Positions 10,744 through 21,700 of a DNA stretch of 47,360 bases are shown here, piece by piece. Position 1 is the stretch's first letter. Each line of letters starts with the position of its first letter. The position numbers and the translations under genes are program-made. The notes under the pieces are model-generated. The model ran no database searches. It had not been told where the DNA came from and saw only the letters and a list, made by a program, of their open reading frames with translations. The DNA lies in NCBI RefSeq assembly GCF_001039355.2, contig NW_019774214.1:422214-469573 (forward strand), written 5' to 3'. Source of the DNA: Lingula anatina (Eukaryota; Brachiopoda; Lingulata; Lingulida; Lingulidae).

Positions 10744-11696
10744 ATGGCTGTTTGTTGTTTATCATCAAGTCAATCTAAATTCAATTTTGAACCATTGTTT
10801 GTCATCGTACTCTTGCTGTTAGCAGGTAAGTTAGAGTTAATATGCAGGGAATAATGAATGTAGCATATCGCACTAATGTGATCTTTTCAAATTGTAATTA
10901 GTAAAGGATTTAACTGCAGAAGAAAAATATGCAGTGCTAATTGAATTACTAATACATATTGCCCTGATTTGCTGGAGTTTCAGGTAAGAAGTGGATGCAT
11001 GTTTAAATAATGTAATATTGATTTTAGAATTCAGGGATTTGTTTTACAACTCACCCAGACTTCTTCCCAAGCAGTCTTAGGGAAAACGTTGATATAAAAA
11101 TTTGGGTAGGATCAACAGTTTAAAAGTTTGGTGGTACCAGTTCAAACTTTTACCCATCCTGTGCATAGGATCAGCAAAGGCCAAAAGTTTTGGCCATTTC
11201 TGATGACCATTCGATTTCAAGGATTCAGATTTTTGTCAGGTACTTTTAAGTTACTTTGCTCTTTACCATGAGGAAAAAAAGTTTACAGTGTACATAACAT
11301 ATTTTTTAAGTTACCAAATCTTAAATACCTTTTTCTTATATTTCAAATATATACCTTTTATGTTTCTAGTTTCTGGAAATGGATCACAAACTACAGTTGT
11401 TGGCATACCTGGAGAAACAACAACATTGCAGTGCACATATTCAGCATCAGGAAGATTAAATGATGTCAGCTGGTTCAAGGGCACTCAGCAACTACTTTCA
11501 CAATATCGAGATGGTGAACAATTTCTCTTTGGCCCTGATAAGGCCAGACTATCTGGGACATTGTCAGAAAGTACCAAAACTTCTACACTTAATATCCAGC
11601 AGACACAATGTCCAGGAGATGAGGGACAGTATAGGTGTGAGGTGAATGTGAGAGGAGCACCAGAAGAGATAAATTTACTACAGCTGATGATAAAAG
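10744..11696 (+). CDS. Gene C1: first version of the start of gene C (signal peptide and V domain only)
   Basis: Exon 10744-10825 encodes [17 protein letters not shown]... and a hydrophobic core; exon 11370-11696 encodes the V-type Ig domain (LQC...SWFKG...YRC). Both are phase 1 at the shared junction. The sequence then runs to the n at 13143 without the later exons, which in the second version lie at 22179 and 23614. As with gene B, this is best read as the allelic copy of gene C cut by a contig end. A TTTGCAG acceptor shortly before the ATG suggests an upstream 5' UTR exon. Confidence 0.75.
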
Positions 11697-13142
11697 GTGA
11701 TCAATCATGATTTATTTATTTATATTTCATTTCTTCCTGACTTTCTTTTTCTCTTTCTGTCTCTCTTTATTTACTTCTGAAAACATTTAACTCTTTATTA
11801 TTTTTCATTTGACTCCCATTAAAAAGCTTTGGGAGTCGTCATGACTCTCAAAATAAAAAGCCTAGGGGAAACCCTGTATAATATTGGTGACTGTTGTAGA
11901 AATTAATTTTGAAACAACACTGTGGGAGTGTATATATAACATTTGTGGATGTTTAGTGAAAAATTACTTTAAAAGTATCTATATCTGCCCACTGTTGCAC
12001 TGTGCTATAATCAGCTGTTTTATGAAAGCTGTCCCCTGCTAAAATTTGTTTCATTTAACATCACATACGGTTCTCAATCTATTCAAGAACATTTGGTGTA
12101 TTTTTATTACAGTACAGTTCTAATGTTGTTCTGTAGTGAATGTAACAGTTCAAGAACTGTTTTTGGGAAGTCCTTCAGAATGTCCTAGAATAGATTAAGA
12201 ATATTTTTCATTAAGAGAGAAAAACATGTTCTAGGGCAGATTGAGCACCATAATCGAGTGTTCAATGAGACAATTTTTTGCAGGGTTGATCTATGTGTCA
12301 GTGAGAGGGGCAGTGAGGGATGTGTGGCTGTCATCAAATGTTGTAGTGACAGAGTTATAAAAGCAAACACATGTCTGAACTGATCTGAGGCACTGCTGCT
12401 TGTCTGCTTATGACATTCATTTGTTTTCACTGATCTGATCAATATACAGTAACACTGTCTCAGTTGCACAATTTAAAGATATCCTATTCAGGAACGTTTT
12501 GGCTGCAAATTTTTTTTCCCTGGATAATAATATATGAACAGAAAAATTATTAACAAATTCCTTTCACTCATGAAGATATAAGTACGTTGCTAAGCAGCAT
12601 ATGTAAACATAAAAACAACAGACATTTTCATATTTTCAGTTTGTCTTTATTCAAAACTAACCTGCATTATCAGCATGACATGCCATTTCTGGTAAATTTT
12701 GAAAAGGCAAGTGACTCGGTATGAAAGTGACTTTGTATTTTGATAAATTTTTTTCTCAACTGTTTCAATGCAAGATATGAATAACTTTGACTTTAACTGG
12801 TACTTTCACGAAATAAACTATAAAATTATATCAAACTCACTTTAAGATATTTTGTTTTAGCATTAAAACTACACATATAAATATAAAATTAAAAAATATA
12901 TTTAAAAATACTGACTACAGAGATACTTTCAGTCAAATTGTATTTTTACTTACATCAGTGCAAAGACAGATGAGCATTTGACCAAAAATGCCACGAGTGG
13001 AGAAATGTAGATTAGATATCAAGCTCTTGGTGCATGTACGGTACACTAGTGCCAGTAATGATACTTGATAGTATTTGTTTCCTCATAGATGATCAGCATA
13101 TTTATAACATGTTTAAGTGATTGCATTATTGCTAGTGTTGTC

Positions 13143-13143
13143 A
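13143..13143. other. Single undetermined base at a contig-type join
   Basis: The only n here sits exactly between the end of block copy 1 (inside gene C intron 2) and the start of block copy 2 (inside the intron after the transmembrane exon of gene A/B). Both genes are truncated at this base. Confidence 0.8.
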
Positions 13144-13202
13144 NAAATGATTTTAATTTTATCAATTTTTCTAGCTGGATTCAAAATTACTTTTTTAAAT
13201 AC

Positions 13203-16200
13203 CTTTTTCTTCTCCTCTTGTTTCTCGTTTCTTCTTGATGCAGTAGGCGTAGGTGACATAAGCCAAGACAATAATCACAGTGACCCCCAGGATGGCCCCT
13301 ATTATCCCCCCTATGGCCTCCCCTGATAGACCCCCCACTGTGGCCCCAGTAGCTGGCTCTGAAATGATGTCAAGTAAAAAAATGGTATTCCCCATCACAA
13401 CAGGTTTATTCTGAGCATTAATTTAAATTATTGTAACAAGTCAAAATGTCTTTGGAAATACTGACCTGAAATCCAACTACCATCACTTATCAATAATTAC
13501 CACCTCAAATTCACATATATAACTTATTGTTATTGTTAAAATACCACTATCCCAAGTCTGTTGGAGGAAATCCCAGTAACTGACATGTACATGAGAAAAG
13601 TTATTCAAGTAGTAAATCATTAAAGTACCACTTTTACCTGACTGTGTAATTCTCAAGACCTTGCTTGGTGGATTGTTCAACTGGTTCAAAATGTTACTGG
13701 CCTGACACTCATAGTATCCAGGTTTCTGAATGTTATTCAGGTTAAGAACAGAGGAGTTATCACGATTTCCGCTTCGTGCTTCTCTGGTGTTGGATAGCTC
13801 TTCTCGATAAAACCACTTGAAGTTAGGTTGAGGGTCACCAGTGGCTGAGCAAATGAGAGTGATGGCTGAACCTTTGACAAACTCAACACTGCCCATTGCT
13901 GAGTCTATGATGGGGAGGGCACCTGTGGTGGTATAGGTGATCTCAGGGTTGCTGGCAGCAGCTGAAATATTGTAATGTAAAGAACCCTTGGGTGTTGAAT
14001 GATACAATCACCATGAAAGAGGCATACAGTAAATATATACATAAATATTATGTGAGCATAATTGTCACTTTAGTAAATGGAGTATTAGCAATGCAGATGT
14101 AAACAGCAATTAAACTAATTAACTTGTCCTGAATTACCATGACTGCCAATTTTACTATAAATACCAATATTAACTAAGGGATACCTGACACAAATTAGCT
14201 GACATAACAAAGAGGAAATGATAGACTTTCAACAAGATGGTAAAAAATGCAGTATTATATTTCAGTTTTAATTTGATAAAATTTTATCCAAGATCAATAC
14301 AAGGGCTAAGATCAAAAAAGGAAGATCAAAGATTATAGTTAGTAATTTTTTATATAAGAAAAAAAAAAGCTGTTTACTCCAGGAATATCCATCAAATTGT
14401 AGGCATTTGCATACATGCATTTGACCTTACGGTCAGTCATGTTCGTATCTTGAAAAATTCTTATTTTTTCTAATTCAGGTCTTAAACACAATAAAACCCT
14501 TTAATTAAAGTTGACATGAAGCATATCTACATGCAGTGTTGTTACATATTGTATCTTTTACTTACTCAGTGACACACTGGCCGACTTCTGTCCAATCATA
14601 CATGTAAACTGTGCACCGTCATCAGAGGCCGAGACATCTACTCGTAGCTCACTCTGTCCATTATATGTGCAACCGTTGCTATTCAGGTCAGGGTTACTTG
14701 ACTGTGCCTCTGAGGTCCTATTTTGTTGCTGACCGTTCAGAGTCCGGTACCACGTTATCCCCTTGGCTGGACGTCCTAGCTGACCAGAGCACATAAACTT
14801 TGTTGACCCCCGGTCATTTAATTGTTGGGTGGTCAACACAGGGTTTTCACTGGGCTCAACTATAATATATACACACATATATATTTTTACTATATATTTA
14901 ATAGTTGGGTATTCAAGACAATTTAAGAACTTCACTGGGCTCAACTCATATAATAGGAATAAATATACTAGTATGGATGTTAACTTGATTTGCTTATAAA
15001 GTGCAACAGCATTTTCTAGCTGATAGCAAATTACATTGTATGTATATACCTATTGAATGAGTGATCTTTGAAAAGTTTTTTTGAAAATCTATAAAAAAAA
15101 TTTTTTAAATATTTATCTTTATTGTTTAGCTTTGAAAATATCTGAATCAATCAAATAATTATGCTACATAAATCTCTATTAAATAGACCTGGTCTGTCCT
15201 TAGGTAGCTGTGTCTCTGTCCTTTAAATTATCACAATTTCTTGTCTGTTGGTGATTTTTAACTAATCACAGCACTAAATATGTTTTGACTAAAAAAATCC
15301 TTTTGTTAATATATAGTGATGAGGAGAATGTGCAATATACTGGTAAGTGTTTTAGGTTTTGTAGTTTTAAAAAATAAACTTAAAATACAAGCATATAATA
15401 CAGACATTTCATTAAAAAGCAACTACTGTAACTGTTTTTTAGCTTTCACTTCAATGTTAGGACATATAAACACTTCAAGTCCAGTGTTATATGCAAAGAA
15501 AAAAAAGTTGCTCATGCAGTTATGTTTCTTGTTTAAAAAACCATTTAAACTGGTTCTCAATTAATAAGCATAATATAAAGAAACCATGATGTTACCTTTT
15601 ATCACCAGCTCTTGTGAATAGGTTTCTTTTGGAGCTCCTCTCACATTCACTCTACACCTATACTCTCCCTCATCTCCTGGACATTGTGTTTGCTGGATAT
15701 TTAGTGTGGTAGTTTTGGTACTTTCTGACAATGTTCCAGATAGTCTGGCCTTATCAGGGCCAAAGCTATATTGTGCACCATCAGGATATAGTTCAAAAAT
15801 ATTCTCAGAGCCTTTGTACCAGCCAACAACAGCTAATGTTCCTGATGCTGTATATGTACACTGCAATGTTGTTGTTTCTCCAGGTACGCCAACAACTGTA
15901 GTTTGGGTTACAATTCCAGAAACTAAAAACATAAAAGGCATATATATTTGAACTCGAGACAAAGGTATTTAAGATTTGGAATCTTTAACAAAAATATGTA
16001 GCATATGTACATGTAACGTTATATAATGATTAGATAAAAATAGGGAAAATGCATTTCAAAATATAATACTGTAAATGATTCTACTTCTTCTCTCATACCC
16101 CAGCAGTGTCAACTCTATAGCACGAAAATCCGTGCGTAAGCACTCCTATTGACGGTTCTAATACAAGCAGCCCAGCAGACAAACGACATTGATTCACCGT

Positions 16201-16514
16201 TGAATCAACGTAAATTTTGGTGGATCTTGTTACGTTGAAGCAACGTAGAATCAATGTCGTTTGCCTGCAGGGTGCTAACGCATGAATTTTCGTGCTAAGT
16301 CAACTCAAGGGCCAACAGTCATGTACCTCTTCTTCTGTGATTATAAATCCTTTGCTAATCACAATTTGAATAGATCACGTACATTAAATGCAACATCGAT
16401 CATTATTGCGAGTATATTAATTAACTCTAACTTACCTGCTAACAGCAAGATTACGATGACAAACAACAGTTCAAAACTGAATTTAGATTGACTTGATAAA
16501 CAAAAAACAGCCAT
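13203..16514 (-). CDS. Gene B: second version of the gene A ectodomain, no kinase exons
   Basis: Exons 16436-16514, 15596-15922, 14566-14859, 13638-13961 and 13203-13358 match gene A exons one to five in length, phase and splice sites, with scattered substitutions (for example SDPVLNSDG becomes SNPDLNSNG in Ig2). After the transmembrane exon the homology to gene A ends at the single n at 13143, and no juxtamembrane or kinase exon follows. Read literally this is a truncated membrane protein with three Ig domains. More likely it is the other allele of gene A on an unmerged contig, whose kinase exons are those annotated for gene A. Confidence 0.8.
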
Positions 16515-18754
16515 TTTTCAACTGTGGAAACCCAGTCCTCTACAAATAAAATTAGAGATTGATCAGTTCCCAATTCCCCATACAGTGTTTAAAACTAAAT
16601 CCCATAATGTTCATTGGTTCCAGAATAAGCGATACATCCTGTTAGTCATTTGCCTCCATTTTTTTTTTTTTTTTTTTTTTTTTTGCACTCGGTACGTGTA
16701 TAGCAAGGAAGTCCGAAAACTGAGACAGTTTACAATTAATCATATAGCTCATACGGAAATGAACACAATCTACATCTTTTCATGATCTAACTAAAAATAA
16801 TTTGCCAGGTTTGATGATTATGTGATTTGGGAGCATATTCTAGCTGTGTTTTGGACGGTGAGAAAGTTTTAAAAGTGGGCGTAACTTACCACCCTGTGAA
16901 CTTACTCACAAGAAATGTACTTCTTTTCCAAGAAGATACAAAACCCAATTGACAAAAATTTATACAAATTACCAATGACACCTTAAAAATGAGTAAAAAT
17001 ACAAGAAATGAAGCTATGAAAAAGTATTTTAGCATTCCCAGGGGAAATACTGCGACATGCTTTGTGATGAAGTGTCTGGCTAGCTTGCCTTATCCTGTGG
17101 CGCCATCTGGTACTGCATTAAAATAGGTTGAAGCAGGGTCTGAAATTGCTTGTCCTCAGTGGGTCATGTTTTCAGTGGGTAGGTGCCCGCTAATGCTAAA
17201 GAGTTTATACAGTATGTAATCGCCAATAGAAAAAATACATCTCCAATTTTTCTAGCAGCTTTTTGGGTTGCATTCTAAATCTTGTAAATATATGCTGTAC
17301 TGTGAAAACTTGGGCGCCTACCAAGCTTCACAAAAGTTCACATACAAGTAATTTAAAAAATACTGGGACAAAATTTTACACTACACTAAGACTTGGACAT
17401 AATTATGTCCAAGACTAAGATGATGGTGCTCTACTAAAACGGGCATACCTAGATGAATTAATACACGTTGATGTACTGTCAAACACTAAAGCCATAGTAT
17501 ATCATGGAGTACGTGCCAATTCAAGGAGTAAAGGCAATTTATGTAGAAGTTTGGTGTGTGTGCTGGTTAATTTGTGGGTTAAGTGGTTAATGTGGTTTAT
17601 ATTTCCAAAGGGTATGCTGTTTTTTGCTTTTTTTCAGCATATTTTATCCACATTTTCTAGATATCTACATGTATTTTACCTGTAGTGCATAATTTAAAAC
17701 TAATGGTGATTGTTACTGACAAATATATCTGTATTGCTTGGAGACAGTTCCCACAGATATTTAGATGGATCTATCCCCCTGGGGAGTCTCACTTGATTGC
17801 TGTCAGCTTAACCAGCTTAAATGTCTGCCTCGCCTATTTAAAGCTGTAAGGGGGTAATTAACTTGTGTGCACGCTCGGCTCCCAGAAGCTGACAGCAATT
17901 TAGCATGAACCCCCAGGGAGTTAGGCCGATCCAGATGGATCGATCATAAACTGTGGAAACCCAGTCTTGGAGTGTAGTGTGATATCGATGACTATGTTTT
18001 GCTGTTAGTATGGGAGATGTCATGTTGAGCCTTTCTGTAAGGAAAAAAAGAGAAAAGATTTCCTTAAAGAGTTTTTGTTGTAATATATTAGACAAATCAT
18101 CACAGCAGTACGTAGTTGTAATTGTTGTTGTTGCCATTGTTGATACACGCAGTTGAGGTTGTATTCAGAAGACACCTGCAACAGTGATTATAATCTGTTA
18201 AATAAGCATTATGTAATATTGCATTAAATTGATAAAAAATAATGTTTTGTGTAGTGCCACTATACAAAATTCTTAAAAGGAAAACTGTGTTCCTTGTTAT
18301 TTTTTAACTTACAAGAATGATTGACATACAGCTCAAATTGGCAAACCAGCTTGACTGGATAATTTTTCTTTCTTGTTATCTTTCTTGTTATCTTGTTTTT
18401 GTATTATTGCTATTATATCTCTGTACATTTTCACCGGCTCATTCTGGTGTAGAAAGTATGAATAAAGCATATAAACTATTTAGCCTCAGCAGGCTCCAAC
18501 CCACTGAAGACATACATGACCCACTGAGGATCGACAGGCATTTTGGGTACTGTTGGGTTGAAGTCAGGTCACAATACATGTTTATTTCAATTTGAACCTC
18601 CTAACAGTTTAATGACTATTAGTAACAGGATTTATCACTTATGCTGGAATTAGTGAACATTATAGGATTTAGTTTGCTACACTAGATTGAGAGTTTGGAA
18701 CTGATCAAACGCTAACTTTATTTGTTAATTTGCAGACGACATTCCTGTTGAAAA
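16515..18754. promoter_or_regulatory. Head-to-head intergenic region between genes B and C (copy 2)
   Basis: This is the counterpart of 8381-10743. It has a longer T run (about 16663-16684), the same element at 17743-17966, an empty site near 18550 and a small insertion near 18210. No coding sequence is supported. Confidence 0.35.
17743..17966. mobile_element. Same 224-bp element in block copy 2
   Basis: It has the same ends, length and TTGGA flanks (17738-17742 and 17967-17971) as 9599-9822. Confidence 0.8.
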
Positions 18755-21700
18755 ATGGCTGTTTGTTGTTTATCATCAAGTCAATCTAAATTCAATTTTG
18801 AACCATTGTTTGTCATCGTACTCTTGCTGTTAGCAGGTAAGTTAGAGTTAATATGCAGGGAATAATGAATGTAGCATATCGCACTAATGTGATCTTTTCA
18901 AATTGTAATTAGTAAAGGATTTAACTGCAGAAGAAAAATATGCAGTGCTAATTGAATTACTAATACATATTGCCCTGATTTGCTGGAGTTTCAGGTAAGA
19001 AGTGGATGCATGTTTAAATAATGTAATATTGATTTTAGAATTCAGGGATTTATTTTACAACTCACCCAGACTTCTTCCCAAGCAGTCTTAGGGAAAACGT
19101 TGATATAAAAATTTGGGTAGGATCAACAATTTAAAAGTTTGGTGGTACCAGTTCAAACTTTTACCCTTCCTGTGCATAGGATCAGCAAAGGCCAAAAGTT
19201 TTGGCCATTTCTGTTGACCATTCTATTTCAAGGATTCAGATTTTTGTCAGGTACTTTTAAGTTACTTTGCTCTTTACCATGAGGAAAAAAAGTTTACAGT
19301 GTACATAACATATTTTTTTAAGTTTCCAAATCTTAAATACCTTTTTCTTATATTTCAAATATATACCTTTTATGTTTTTAGTTTCTGGAAATGGATCACA
19401 AACTACAGTTGTTGGCATACCTGGAGAAACAACAACATTGCAGTGCACATACTCAGCATCAGGAAGATTAAATGATGTCAGCTGGTTCAAGGGCACTCAG
19501 CAACTACTTTCACAATATCGAGATGGTGAACAATTTCTCTTTGGCCCTGATAAGGCCAGACTATCTGGGACATTGTCAGAAAGTGCGAAAACTACCACAC
19601 TTAATATCCAGCAGACACAATGTCCAGGAGATGAGGGACAGTATAGGTGTGAGGTGAATGTGAGAGGAGCACCAGAAGAGATAAATTTACTACAGCTGAT
19701 GATAAAAGGTGATCAATCATGATTTATTTATTTATATTTCATTTCTTCCTGACTTTCTTTTTCTCCTTCTGCCTCTCTTTATTTACTTCTGAAAACGTTA
19801 AACTCTTTATTTTTTTTTCATTTGACTCCCGTTAAAAAGCTTTGGGAGTCGTCATCAGGGGCGGATTTAGGCCGTCTTCTGGGTCTTCTGGAAGACGGTC
19901 AGATTTTCAAGTTTACATTGTCGGGCATCTAATATTTTCTGTTGGAAGACGGTCAATAATGGAGGATGGATCAACAAAGATAATTTGGAAGACTGTCAGA
20001 AAATATCTCTGGATCCGCCCCTGGTCATGACTCTCAAAATAAAAAGCCTAGGGGAAACCCTGTAAAATATTGGTGACTGTTGTAGAAATTAATTTTGAAA
20101 CAACACTGTGGGAGTGTATATATAACATTTGTGGATGTTTAGTGAAAAATTACTTTAAAAGCATGTATATCTGCCCACTGTTGCACTGTGCTATAATCAG
20201 CTGTTTTATGAAAGCTGTCCCCTGCTAAAATTTGTTTCATTTAACATCACATACGGTTCTCAATCTATTCAAGAACATTTGGTGTATTTTTATTACAGTA
20301 CTGTTCTAATGTTGTTCTGTAATGAATGTAACAGTTTGAGAACTGTTTTTGGTAAGTCCTTCAGAATGTCCTAGAATAGATTAAGAATATTTTTCATTAA
20401 GAGAGAAAAACATGTTCTAGGGCAGATTGAGCACCATAAGTGAGTGTTCAATGCGACAATTTTTTGCAGGGTGATCTATGTGTCAGTGAGAGGGGCAGTG
20501 AGGGATGTGTGGCTGTCATCAAATGTTGTAGTGACAGAGTTATAAAAGCAAACACATGTCTGAACTGATCTGAGGCACTGCTGCTTGTCTGCTTATGACA
20601 TTCATTTGTTTTCACTGATCTGATCAATATACAGTAACACTGTCTCAGTTGCACAATTTAAAGATATCCTATTCAGGAACGTTTTGGCTGCAAATTTTTT
20701 TTCCCTGGATAATAATATATGAACAGAAAAATTATTAACAAATTCCTTTCACTCATGAAGATATAAGTACGTTGCTAAGCAGCATATGTAAACATAAAAA
20801 CAACAGACATTTTCATATTTTCAGTTTGTCTTTATTCAAAACTAACCTGCATTATCAGCATGACATGCCATTTCTGGTAAATTTTGAAAAGGCAAGTGAC
20901 TCGGTATGAAAGTGACTTCATATTTTGATAAATTTTTTTCACAACTGTTTCAATGCAAGATATGAATAACTTTGACTTTAACTGGTACTTTCACGAAATA
21001 AACTATAAAATTATATCAAACTCACTTTAAGATTTTTTGTTTTAGCATTAAAACTACACATATAAATATAAAATTAAAAAATATATTTAAAAATACTGAC
21101 TACAGAGATACTTTCAGTCAAATTGTATTTTTACTTACATCAGTGCAAAGACAGATGAGCATTTGACCAAAAATGCCACGAGTGGAGAAATGTAGATTAG
21201 ATATCAAGCTCTTGGTGCATGTACGGTACACTAGTGCCAGTAATGATAGTATTTGTTTCCTCATAGATGATCAGCATATTTATAACATGTTTAAGTGATT
21301 GCATTATTGCTAGTGTTGTTACATAACTTTGTTATATCCAAATAACTTTTAAGATTGAAATATATATATGAGTTGGAACATTGATAGATTTGCAGACAGT
21401 TAGGATTATCCTTACTGTATGTTTTTACCCAAATTAAATAGAAGTTTTACACACTAGCTAGAGTCTTAACCCTAGCTGCAGGATTAGTGGATATCATATA
21501 CATGCCACATGATGTGGGTAGTGATCATACAACCAGACATAAAACATTAGATGTAACACACAACACCAGGAATTAAGCAGGAACCAACTTCAGTTGCTAC
21601 ACTTTTCTGGTTTATGATCAGGGACAAGATCCCAAATTTTTGGCATCAACTGTAACTAAAGATATTCTAATCAGATGTTTAGTCAAGACGTGAAGGAAAT

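Larger units (their letters stand above)
4951..13142. repeat. 8.2-kb near-identical block, copy 1
   Basis: It contains the gene A ectodomain exons, the A/C intergenic region and the first two exons of gene C1. It aligns along its whole length, in the same orientation, with 13144-21319. Differences are scattered substitutions, small indels and three transposon insertions. It ends in the n at 13143. Confidence 0.92.
13144..21319. repeat. 8.2-kb near-identical block, copy 2
   Basis: This is a second copy of 4951-13142, starting directly after the single n. It lacks the elements present at 8029-8163 and 10400-10540 in copy 1 and carries one at 19856-20023 that copy 1 lacks. Past 21319 the sequence continues smoothly into gene C intron and later exons. 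Confidence 0.92.
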
